Assembly (NCBI GenBank): GCA_963700705.1
Contig: CAVOYQ010000010.1
Location: 388,021-452,020, forward strand
Length of the DNA stretch: 64,000 bases
From: JAHEFT01 sp963700705
GTDB taxonomy: Bacteria; Pseudomonadota; Gammaproteobacteria; Xanthomonadales; SZUA-36
Direction of reading: 5' to 3'
The position numbers and the translations under genes were made by a program. This document shows positions 38,286-46,530 of this stretch, piece after piece (the first letter of the stretch is position 1; the number at the start of each line of letters is the position of its first letter). The notes under the pieces are model-generated. The model saw only the letters and a list, made by a program, of their open reading frames with translations. It was not told where the DNA came from and searched no databases.

Positions 38286-39653
38286 TTGACTGAGTTTGCG
38301 AGGCACCCTGCACTAGTTCAATGGTTCGGTTTTCCAAACATTGCGAAGGCGATCTTGAGTATTAACTTTCCAATTCCAATAAGCCGACGCTGGCTCTCAG
38401 AATTCGGCACGGTACGAGCTATATTGTGCGCCCTTGTATTAGTGCTATTCAGTCCAAATACTATCGCGATCGAAATCGTGATCTTCGGTGACAGCTGGGC
38501 CGAACCCATGAATCCGGCTTTGGTTTCCGTTTTTTCTGAAAATGGGCACAGCGATGTTAAAGTCTATTCAACGTTATTCTGGGGTCTGGCAAATCGCCTT
38601 CAGTCGCCAGAAGGGTTGAAATACATAACTGGAGTATTGAGTCAGCATCCAGACGTAGACATTGTGCATTTAGTTACCGGTTACAACGACGTGCATTGCA
38701 AATTAGTGAACAGTGAATGTCTTACGAAGTGGCTTCCGTCTATGGATGGTACAAAGGAGGAGGAAGACATTCTCAATGAAATTATGTCCGATACTGAGGC
38801 GATAGTTGACCATATTTTGTCGATTCGCCCTACGGTAAAAATATTTTTGCAGAGCTACGATTACATGAGGCCCTGGGGTGAAATCAACATCATGGGTACG
38901 CCTTCGCAAAACAACAGTGTCCACGATAAATGGGCTGCCAAGGCCCAGATGCTGGCAGACAGGAAGCCGGCTCTTACTTTTTTGAATCTGCATGGGCTCT
39001 TGCAGGTGACTTATGGCTTCAACGGAGTCACTTACACGCAATATGACCCGCCCAGTCCGATTCCGGCTGGTCACCCTTCGTTACCCAATCCAGAGTTGCC
39101 AAGCCCCCGGCAGCCATTTCAGCGTAATGACAGTTCTCACCTGACTTGGGCAGGGTACAAAGTAATGGCTAAGGGACAATACGACGGATTCTATGGCGCA
39201 GTTCTTGACGGCGAAGAGTTTAAGATCAATGCCGGCCTGAATGATGCCTGGTACAACCCCGCCACCAACGGACAGGGATTTCTCATCACGGCTTTTCCGG
39301 ATAGAAAAGAAATGTTCCTGGCCTGGTTCACTTTTGATACGGAACGCCCGCTGGCGGATGTTACCGCAATGCTGGGGGAGCCTGGTCATAGATGGCTAAC
39401 TGCACAAGGACCCTACGAAGGGGATACCGCCAACTTGACAATATTCATGACTGAGGGTGGTGTGTTCGATGCTGCCGTGCCAGTCGTTTCAACCGACCCG
39501 GATGGTGATGGGACCCTGACACTCGAGTTTGCGGACTGCACCCAAGGAATGGTGAGTTATGCAATCACCTCGCTTGGCATCTCGGGTGAAATTCCCATTC
39601 AGCGTATTTCGGCCGGTAATGTGCCGTTATGTGAATCACTTGATCAACAGTAG
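38286..39653 (+). CDS. exported SGNH hydrolase-like protein with C-terminal WYNP/GQGF domain
   Basis: About 455 residues. A hydrophobic signal-like segment (ILCALVLVLFSP) precedes SGNH blocks: IVIFGDSWAEP (block I Ser), LVTGYNDVH (block III) and DSSHLTWAGY (Asp-His). The last about 140 residues, from GLNDAWYNPATNGQGF to the Cys in VPLCESL, form a domain shared with 44830-46209. The start is uncertain: TTG 38286 or TTG 38355. An ATG at 38235 is in frame but is interrupted by TAA at its fifth codon, after which the frame continues sensibly (LADRFKTFYGQELTEFARH). That extension looks like a fragment of another protein. Probably periplasmic esterase or lipase; substrate unknown. Confidence 0.75.
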   Translation: MTEFARHPALVQWFGFPNIAKAILSINFPIPISRRWLSEFGTVRAILCALVLVLFSPNTIAIEIVIFGDSWAEPMNPALVSVFSENGHSDVKVYSTLFWGLANRLQSPEGLKYITGVLSQHPDVDIVHLVTGYNDVHCKLVNSECLTKWLPSMDGTKEEEDILNEIMSDTEAIVDHILSIRPTVKIFLQSYDYMRPWGEINIMGTPSQNNSVHDKWAAKAQMLADRKPALTFLNLHGLLQVTYGFNGVTYTQYDPPSPIPAGHPSLPNPELPSPRQPFQRNDSSHLTWAGYKVMAKGQYDGFYGAVLDGEEFKINAGLNDAWYNPATNGQGFLITAFPDRKEMFLAWFTFDTERPLADVTAMLGEPGHRWLTAQGPYEGDTANLTIFMTEGGVFDAAVPVVSTDPDGDGTLTLEFADCTQGMVSYAITSLGISGEIPIQRISAGNVPLCESLDQQ

Positions 39654-39734
39654 CACGATCCACAGTAGCGCCCGAATTGACGTAACTGCCGCGAAGGACT
39701 CTGTGACCATTGGAGCGTCTTTCTCTCCAATAGC

Positions 39735-39860
39735 CGCTTTTGGCCGAACTGAGAACAAGTCTGTCCTGAATTAGCCTGCTTAATTGGTTCTGCTACTTGC
39801 TCGATAGCGGAACTGGTTCCCTGGTTGTCCGAAACCTCCGCTAACGACCCGGAACAGAAA
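39735..39860 (+). repeat. array repeat R12 (subtype b)
   Basis: CCGCTTTTGGCCGAACTGAG, GGTTCTGCTACTTGCTCGAT, AGCGGAACTGG and CTAACGACCC. Near-identical to R3 over about 115 bases. Confidence 0.85.
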
Positions 39861-39881
39861 TCGCACCAGTTTCAATACCTG

Positions 39882-40439
39882 TCAGGAAATTTCAAAGGAC
39901 ATCAGCAGTATGTCCCACAATATCGCGGCGAAGAGTGCTGGGACGAGCACGGCATGAACTGCACGGTTCTTGGAAAGAGCCAGAACAGTGAATCCCACGA
40001 AACCAAACAATGACGAAGCATTGCCTATGACGAATAGCTTTTCGCCAAAAACGATAGGGCGAAATAGCGTCGCCAGCGTGACGGTTAGCACGGCAATCCA
40101 CCAAACGGGACGCATTGTTCCATAGTAGTAATCTCTATAGTTTGCGCCTTTCACAGGTTGTGGGAATAGAAGGTAAGAAATTAAAAACAGCCCTATCGGG
40201 CCGGTTAGCATCATAAGTAGACCCAGAAATGACCATCCGGAATAATTCTGTAAGCCCCAGATTTCCCACCATTGCTGGAGTAGTGCAACAAATACGAGAC
40301 AAACCAGGACTGCATGAACCCAGTAACCAGACGCAGAGTCACGATTCCTTATATGACGAGCAATACCACCCAATATCTCGGCTAGTCCGAGACCGATTAT
40401 CATCGATAGCAAGACCATCAAAAACTCAAATAGGCTCAT
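39882..40439 (-). CDS. six-TM membrane protein (window paralogue family A)
   Basis: 185 residues from ATG 40439. An N-terminal MSLFEFLMVLLSMIIGLGLAE helix is followed by five more, with QWWEIWGL and a conserved loop (LFPQPVKGANYRDYYYG). The same plan of helices, WW motif and LFP loop is found at 55326-55910 and 58684-59256. Function unknown. It lies between R12 and R13 on the minus strand. Confidence 0.75.
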   Translation of the reverse strand: MSLFEFLMVLLSMIIGLGLAEILGGIARHIRNRDSASGYWVHAVLVCLVFVALLQQWWEIWGLQNYSGWSFLGLLMMLTGPIGLFLISYLLFPQPVKGANYRDYYYGTMRPVWWIAVLTVTLATLFRPIVFGEKLFVIGNASSLFGFVGFTVLALSKNRAVHAVLVPALFAAILWDILLMSFEIS

Positions 40440-40513
40440 CGCCATTACCCGAAAAAGCACCTAATCGAAAGTAGTATATAGAATCTCGTTGTGAGTGGTG
40501 ATCCAACTATTAC

Positions 40514-40640
40514 CGCTGTTGGCCGATGGGAGAACTCAACAACCACCGATTCCTAAACTGAATCAGTTCCGCTATCCGCCTGGAAGCGGTCATTAACATG
40601 ACTTAAGGGTGAAGGGCCGCTTTCGACCCGAAGCAGTCAT
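40514..40640 (+). repeat. array repeat R13 (subtype d)
   Basis: TGGCCGATGGGAGAACTCAAC, CAGTTCCGCTATCCGCCTGG and CCGCTTTCGACCCGAAGC. Almost identical to R7. Its right edge includes the stop codon (40637-40639) of the HNH fragment. Confidence 0.85.
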
Positions 40641-40930
40641 TCAGATGATAACCATTGTTGGGCATCCCGCATGATCGCTCGAAGCTGTTCATTATCGTAA
40701 GGGGGAGTTCGCCGGTGTAGCATTGCATGGCAGTTAGGGCATACAGGAACAAGGTCCTTCTTCGGAGCCACTTTGTACTGTCTCTTGAGACTCGATAGCA
40801 GCCGTTTGTGGTGAACATGAATGAAATCTCGACCTATCTTTCCATTGCGCGCTTCAAAGTTCATCTCGCAAACTGCGTATGCTGTGCCATTGTGCCGAAT
40901 ACATGCTTCCCTAGCTTTGGAGTCGCGCTC
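40637..40930 (-). pseudogene. truncated HNH endonuclease (C-terminal domain only)
   Basis: The readable protein (from ATG 40864: NFEARNGKIGRDFIHVHHKR ... DLVPVCPNCHAMLHRRTPP) is the HNH nuclease domain, with the HH pair and CPNCH metal site. The same frame extends upstream without an ATG to about 40930 (SKAREACIRHNGTAYAVCEM), matching the usual N-terminal half of the domain, then meets a stop. The rest of the gene is missing; upstream sequence is the 3' end of the propeller gene. A relic or a domain cut by recombination. Repeat R13 abuts its 3' end. Confidence 0.7.
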
Positions 40931-40967
40931 GTGTGCGACGAATCAGTTCATCGAGCTCACCCGTTGC

Positions 40968-42635
40968 TCAGGGATGCCACGACGGGCTCATGCCGTCGTT
41001 CGTGATAGCTACCGGCGCGCCGCCTTGGGCGGAAACGTAGGCGAGCGACGGGGCGGACGACCACAGGCTGAAGGCGATCCACTGGCCATCCGCAGAATAC
41101 GACACACCCCCGGCGTTGCCGACGGTGGTCAGCTGGGTGACGTTCGAGCCATCGGTGTTCATCGAGAACAGATTGCACACGCCCGCGACGCACCACCCCG
41201 ACGCGAGCCGGCGCCCATCGGGAGACCACGAGAGCCCGCCGCGGCCCCCCCAATTCGCGGTGATCTGCGTCGTACCGGTGCCGTCAGCATTCACGGTGGC
41301 GAGCGCGTCATAACCATCGTCGCCGCTAACACGGATGAACGCGATCTTCTGGCCATCGGGAGACCACGCCGGAGTACGTCCGTCGGCGGCGATGTGCAAC
41401 GGGGCAGAGCCGTCATCGGTGACCTTGATGACCCACATGGACGACTCGTAGAGCCCCTCGGTACTGACGGCAAGCTTCTGCCCATCGGGAGACCACGCTA
41501 CCGATCCATAGCCGGCGTCGACGGTGCGTCGCAGGACGTTCGAGCCATCGGCGCTCATCAGGTAGATATCGGGGAAGTCGCTCTGACTGTCCTGTCGCAC
41601 GAACGCGATCCGTTGACCGTCCGGAGACCAGACCGGACGGCTGTTGACCGCGCTGTTGGTCAGGCGCGTCCGTCCACTACCGTCGATGTTGACCGTGTAG
41701 ATCTGGCGATCCGAAAGGCTCGCGAACACGATCTTTCCCGCGTCGCATGTGTAGCCGGGTAGGGCTACCAGCCTGGTCAGGTTCATGGTTAAGTTCCCAT
41801 CGGCACCGTACAATTTCGCGGAGCCGACATCACAACCGTTCAACTCCAGCTCCAGCCAGCCCCAATAAGTCCCCGGCCCGATGGGGTTGCCGAACGTACC
41901 GTTGACCACTTCGAAAAGGTCCACGGCGACCGGAACCCCCGGCCGAAACTCGCCGGTGTGAAGTTCAGAAATCAGCCACAGCCTTGCTCCACCGGCGGTA
42001 TGACCGTAATAGAAGATCGTCGTGCCCAAGGCATGTACGTTGAAATCGAACCCGTGGCCCGGGTTTGCAGCATCGTAAAACAGGCCGTTCAAACCGGGTT
42101 CCTGGGACTGCTGTCCCTCTAGTGCCTGAACGGCAATGTTCTGCCCATCCTGCGTCGTGTCGCAGGACACGCCCGTCAGGCCCACGAGCCGAATGAATTC
42201 GAGTTCGATGGTGCCGTCCATTCCTTCCAGGCGACCACTGCCATTATCACAACTCTGGAACCGGATGACCAGGTTTCCCCATACGGATGCCGGAGGCTGC
42301 GGGTTGCCGAAAACTCCAGCACGCACCTCAAACAACTGCAGGGTGATTTCAGCGTTGTACTCGATGTCCCCTTGGTAGAGATCGGAGATCAGCCACAGAC
42401 GTTCGCCGCTCTTCGTGTGCCCATAAAAATACACCGACATTCCTTGCTCGTGTATGTTTACATCGAAACCCTGTCCTGGTGTAGAAGGGTCGTAAAACAG
42501 CCCATTCAGTGCAACGGCATTGGGCACGGGATCCACAGCGCCCATATTGACGGGCTGCATGCCATCAACCGTGGCAGCGGCAAAGGCAATTTGAGTTGCC
42601 AGCAATGTAACGGCAAGAAAAGCAGGTGTGCGCAT
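40968..42635 (-). CDS. exported protein: two WYDP/GQGF domains plus TolB-like beta-propeller
   Basis: About 555 residues from ATG 42635 (AGGAGATATAC upstream); the longer open frame to 42734 is not needed. A signal peptide ends near FAAATVDG. Two tandem domains of about 125 residues begin GLFYDPSTPGQGF and GLFYDAANPGHGF, each ending with a Cys-containing strand. Then come about six PD40/TolB-type blades (SRPVWSPDGQRIAFVR, GSVAWSPDGQKLAVS, RTPAWSPDGQKIAFIR, GLSWSPDGRRLAS). Probably periplasmic or secreted binding protein. Its 3' end is next to the HNH fragment. Confidence 0.82.
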   Translation of the reverse strand: MRTPAFLAVTLLATQIAFAAATVDGMQPVNMGAVDPVPNAVALNGLFYDPSTPGQGFDVNIHEQGMSVYFYGHTKSGERLWLISDLYQGDIEYNAEITLQLFEVRAGVFGNPQPPASVWGNLVIRFQSCDNGSGRLEGMDGTIELEFIRLVGLTGVSCDTTQDGQNIAVQALEGQQSQEPGLNGLFYDAANPGHGFDFNVHALGTTIFYYGHTAGGARLWLISELHTGEFRPGVPVAVDLFEVVNGTFGNPIGPGTYWGWLELELNGCDVGSAKLYGADGNLTMNLTRLVALPGYTCDAGKIVFASLSDRQIYTVNIDGSGRTRLTNSAVNSRPVWSPDGQRIAFVRQDSQSDFPDIYLMSADGSNVLRRTVDAGYGSVAWSPDGQKLAVSTEGLYESSMWVIKVTDDGSAPLHIAADGRTPAWSPDGQKIAFIRVSGDDGYDALATVNADGTGTTQITANWGGRGGLSWSPDGRRLASGWCVAGVCNLFSMNTDGSNVTQLTTVGNAGGVSYSADGQWIAFSLWSSAPSLAYVSAQGGAPVAITNDGMSPSWHP

Positions 42636-42899
42636 GTATATCTCCTGAATTACGTTATTGACCAATCTGCCTGGCCAGCCGCAGAACGCCTGGCGCCGCT
42701 TCCCGTCATCCGGGCCGCCTGATTTCGCCTTCATCGTCCAGTCTTGTTTGATTCAAAAATCAACGGGATTTTCGCAACTTGAGGTTGGCACACCCCCCGG
42801 CTTCCTGCATGAAGCCCAGCCCAATATTTCTTGAAGATTCGGTGAAGGCGCAGTAATCTCAAAAATGCGTTGACACCTGGCCGACGCTCAAGGTGAACG

Positions 42900-44531
42900 A
42901 TGGCTAACTCGAAAACAACGATCCTCTACTCACAGGCGATCTTCGAATTTGCCGATCTGATACTCGACACACGCCAGCGTGCCGTCTTCCGCGATATCCT
43001 GCGCATTCCCCTGCCCAAGCTGACCTACGAACTACTGCTGGCTCTCGTCGACGCCGCGCCGAGACTTCTCACCCACGATGAACTGTCCGACCGTGTTTGG
43101 CGAGGGCGGCAGGTTACACCGGAAACGCTCGCTCAGCGGCTGCTATTGCTGCGGAAGGCCCTTGGCGACGAAGCGAGTAGTCCGCGGTATTTGCGTGTTG
43201 TTCGCGGCCTGGGCTATCAACTCATTCCGCCGGTCAATGTGCGGCGAGGTTCGAGGGCGCCGCGGCTTTTACCGCCCACAGGAAAATCCGGGGAAGCAGA
43301 CACCTTCTCTGGCATTCCGGGTGATATCGATCTTTCGTTGCCCGCACAACCATCGATCGTCATCCTCCCATTCGACGCCGATGACGATGCAGATCATCGG
43401 AATCTCGCGCGCGGCCTGACCCACGACATCATGACCCGCATTGCGCGAACCCGCTCTTTCTTCGTGATTGCCCGCGGGACGGCCTTCCAGTACGCGCCAG
43501 GTGCGCATGACGTGCGCGACGTCTCGCGCAGGCTCGGTGTCCGGTATGCCGTGCAGGGCAATATTCAGTTTGGCGGGCCCAAGGTGCGGATCAACGTGGC
43601 CTTGGCAGACGGCATCGAGAGCAGGGAAATCTGGGCGGAGAGTTTCAATAGCAAGCTCGAGTATGTTTACGAGACCCAGGAAGAGATCGCCGATCTGATT
43701 GTCGGCGCGATCTCAGCGGAGGTCGAGGTAGCGGAGCGGCAGCGAGCATTGCTCGAGTGCCCGGCGAGCCTGGACGCGTGGAGCGCCTACCACCGAGGCT
43801 GCTGGCATATGTACCGCTTTACCCCTGAGGACTACGAGCAGGCGCAGAAGTTTTTTGAGCTCTCCGTTCGGCTCGATCCGAATTCGTCACGAACGTTCGC
43901 CGGACTTTCTTTCGTGCATTGGCAGCGGGCCTTTCTCGAGATCTCACCCGACCGGACTGGTGAGACTCAGCAGGCATTCGAACTGGCCCAGCAAAGCGTA
44001 TCTGTCAATCCACGCGATCCGCTCGGCCACTGGGCCCTCGGTCGGGCGTATCTGCTGCGTGGCGACATGAGTGAATCCCTCGCGGAACTGAAGATTTCGA
44101 CGACCTTGAACCCCAGCTTCGCCGTGGGTCAGTACACTCTGGGATTTGCACTGATGCAAAACGGTGACACCGTGCACAGTATCGAGAGGGCGGACAAAGC
44201 ACGGCGCCTGAGCCCTTACGATCCCATGAGCTTCGCGATGATAGGCGTGCGCGGCTTCAGTTTGGCCCTCACAGGGAAGTACAAAGAGGCAGCAAGGCTA
44301 ATGGCGCTCTCGGTCCAACAACCCAATGCGCACTACCATATGGTCGCAATGGCCGCGGTTTGTGACGTGCTCGCCGGCAACAAGGAGGCGGCGCGACGCG
44401 GTTGCGGACGATTGCTCAAGGCCAGGCCAGGCTACGGCGTGAGGGAATTTCTTCAGGCGTTTCAGTTTCAACAACCTGCGCACAGGAAACTGCTTGATAA
44501 CGCATTTCGCCGCCTCGGGCGGTTGCACTGA
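42900..44531 (+). CDS. winged-helix (OmpR/CadC-type) regulator with TolB-like and TPR region
   Basis: 543 residues. Residues 10-112 are a Trans_reg_C winged helix (LPKLTYELLLALVDAAPRLL, SPRYLRVVRGLGYQLIPP). Residues about 150-285 match the TolB/FlgO-like domain (SIVILPFDADDDADHRNLARGLTHDIMTRIA, YAVQGNIQFGG). The remainder is tetratricopeptide-like repeats. No membrane helix is present, unlike CadC, so it is cytosolic. Divergent from the propeller gene and may control it. A related broken gene lies at 59462-61731. Confidence 0.85.
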   Translation: MANSKTTILYSQAIFEFADLILDTRQRAVFRDILRIPLPKLTYELLLALVDAAPRLLTHDELSDRVWRGRQVTPETLAQRLLLLRKALGDEASSPRYLRVVRGLGYQLIPPVNVRRGSRAPRLLPPTGKSGEADTFSGIPGDIDLSLPAQPSIVILPFDADDDADHRNLARGLTHDIMTRIARTRSFFVIARGTAFQYAPGAHDVRDVSRRLGVRYAVQGNIQFGGPKVRINVALADGIESREIWAESFNSKLEYVYETQEEIADLIVGAISAEVEVAERQRALLECPASLDAWSAYHRGCWHMYRFTPEDYEQAQKFFELSVRLDPNSSRTFAGLSFVHWQRAFLEISPDRTGETQQAFELAQQSVSVNPRDPLGHWALGRAYLLRGDMSESLAELKISTTLNPSFAVGQYTLGFALMQNGDTVHSIERADKARRLSPYDPMSFAMIGVRGFSLALTGKYKEAARLMALSVQQPNAHYHMVAMAAVCDVLAGNKEAARRGCGRLLKARPGYGVREFLQAFQFQQPAHRKLLDNAFRRLGRLH

Positions 44532-44555
44532 AACGTTGCAGACGCCGCAAGTAAT

Positions 44556-44735
44556 GGGGTTAGAGTAAAACCAGCATCGCACGTGTATTCAGACCACAAG
44601 AAGGACTGTTCCTGGCCGGAAGCCGCACTCATTGATCGCCAGATTACTGCCTCGTTCGGTTCCGCTATGTGGCGGACAGCGGAATCCAGGTAGTTTGACA
44701 TGGCAAGGGACGCTTTCGACCCATTGCTGCCCTGA
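44556..44735 (+). repeat. array repeat R14 with leader
   Basis: Leader GGGGTTAGAGTAAAACCAGC, left box TTCCTGGCCGGAAGCCGCAC, palindrome GGTTCCGCTATG/CAGCGGAATCC, right box CGCTTTCGACCC. It begins 25 bases after the regulator stop. Confidence 0.75.
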
Positions 44736-44829
44736 TCCATCAGGCCGCCTGCGGAAGATATTACTTGTGCTTTGAAAGCGATGCGCAGAACATCGGGTGC
44801 AAATGCCGGCTATGCAGGAGTCGTAGGCC

Positions 44830-46209
44830 ATGCCATCTATACGCAGCTGCAACACCCTGATGCTATTTTCGATACTACTTTCGCTCATACTTTCTGCGCC
44901 TGCGTTGGCTCAGAATTGTATGCCTGCTGACATTTCCTTGGCTTCACAGCAGTCGGTAAACGATTTTCAGCAGGATTACGGGCCATGTGACGTTGTAACA
45001 GGGGATCTTTCGATCGTCGGAAATGACATCAGCAACTTGGACGGGTTGTCGGGACTCGCCGCCGTCGATGGAAATCTATTTATCAGCGACAGCCCACTGC
45101 TTGCTTCCATAACCGGCCTAAATTTGCTCTCAACGGTAGGAAAAGACTTAACGCTTCAGGCCAACAATGCCCTTGAAACCTTTGACGGCCTCAATTCACT
45201 GCAATCCGTCAATGGCAATGTTTTCATATTCCGGAACGATGCCCTGACCGACTTTCGGGGGTTGGAGTCGCTAAAATTCGTGGGTGCCCGCTTCTACATT
45301 AGCATTAACCCCAGATTGAACAATGTCCACGGACTTGAAGCACTGAGTAATATCGGCGGCACTTTGCGTATTTGGGATAACACAAGCCTGAGCAATCTTG
45401 ATGGATTCACCGGGTTGAAGAGAATTCAGGGTTCCCTCGAGATAGTCAGTAACTCCTCTCTCACCAATCTGGATGGATTTTTGAATTTGAATACTGTAGA
45501 GCAGGATCTGCTTATTCAACTGAACAGTTCCCTGGTGAGCATTCAGGGTTTATCTGGTTTGGTTTCGGAAATCGGTATTCTCGCGATTCTCAGCAACACA
45601 GCGCTCACGAACCTGGACGGACTCAATGACCTGACAGAGGTTGGACAACTGATCATCACGAATAACACTAATCTGTCGGATTGTCAGGGCGCTCTGAAAC
45701 TCGTTGACTCAGTGGTAGTGAGCATCAGTAATAACCAACCTGGCTGCAACTCGGTAGCAGAGGTTCTGGCGGCGAACCCGTATCTGATAAGTGCCGGCCT
45801 GAATGATGCATGGTACAACCCGGAAACAAATGGCCAGGGATTCTTTATCATCGTTTTCCCGGACATCCAGGAAATATTCATGGCCTGGTTTACCTACGAA
45901 ACTGAACGGCCGCCAACTAATGTGGAGGCGACACTCGGTGAACCGGGCCATCGCTGGCTGACCGCACAGGGACCCTATGAAGACAACACGGCTGTGTTGT
46001 ATTTATATAATACAGTTGGTGGCGTATTTGATTCGCCGGAGCCTGCCCCGCACTCCGAGGAGATTGGTGAGATCTATGTCGAGTTCAGCTCCTGCAATTC
46101 AGGTACCGTTGGCTATGAAATACCAGATCTCGGTCTCCAGGGTGAAGTGCCTATTGAACGTATCGCACTGGACAATATTGCGCTATGTGAAATTCTAAGC
46201 GGGCAATAG
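44830..46209 (+). CDS. exported L-domain-like solenoid protein with C-terminal WYNP/GQGF domain
   Basis: 459 residues. Signal peptide ending APALAQNC. The N-terminal cap (ADISLASQQSVNDFQQDYGPCD) is homologous to that of 33469-35565. About ten diverged 24-residue repeats follow (NLDGLSGLAAVDGNLFI and so on). Residues about 320-455 are the shared domain (GLNDAWYNPETNGQGFFIIVF ... ALCEIL), very close to that of 38286-39653. So two proteins share the front part and two share the back part. Likely surface adhesion or binding. Confidence 0.85.
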   Translation: MPSIRSCNTLMLFSILLSLILSAPALAQNCMPADISLASQQSVNDFQQDYGPCDVVTGDLSIVGNDISNLDGLSGLAAVDGNLFISDSPLLASITGLNLLSTVGKDLTLQANNALETFDGLNSLQSVNGNVFIFRNDALTDFRGLESLKFVGARFYISINPRLNNVHGLEALSNIGGTLRIWDNTSLSNLDGFTGLKRIQGSLEIVSNSSLTNLDGFLNLNTVEQDLLIQLNSSLVSIQGLSGLVSEIGILAILSNTALTNLDGLNDLTEVGQLIITNNTNLSDCQGALKLVDSVVVSISNNQPGCNSVAEVLAANPYLISAGLNDAWYNPETNGQGFFIIVFPDIQEIFMAWFTYETERPPTNVEATLGEPGHRWLTAQGPYEDNTAVLYLYNTVGGVFDSPEPAPHSEEIGEIYVEFSSCNSGTVGYEIPDLGLQGEVPIERIALDNIALCEILSGQ

Positions 46210-46444
46210 CATTGGTGATATGTAGATTATTGTTTTACAGAAGATCGGCATCCATGGCCGAAAGAAGGAAACATCCAACCATTGGACAAAATAGTACGGC
46301 TATCAAGCATAAAGTGCCGAGTCGTGGCATTGGTTTTTAATTTTCGCGGTTGAACACGGTAGCTTCATCGTTTGCAGATTTCCGGATGAGCAACTTGCCG
46401 TCCTGTAGCTCCACCAAGATATCGTAAGTATTTGCAAGTTCTGC

Positions 46445-46520
46445 AGTCAGAGTAAAACCAACATCGCACGGGCGTTCAGGCCGCAAGAACGACAGCTCCC
46501 GGCCCACAGCGAAACTTGGG
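46445..46520 (+). repeat. array repeat R15, leader and left box only
   Basis: AGTCAGAGTAAAACCAACAT, then GCAAGAACGACAGCTCCCGG. It stops just before the 3' end of the P-type ATPase. The 46210-46444 stretch shows no other feature. Confidence 0.6.
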
Positions 46521-46530
46521 TGTGTTGAAA

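Noticed and set aside
40821..41762. 313-codon plus-strand frame opposite the propeller gene
   Set aside because: Shadow of the PD40 repeats on the minus strand; Arg/His/Pro-rich translation without domains.
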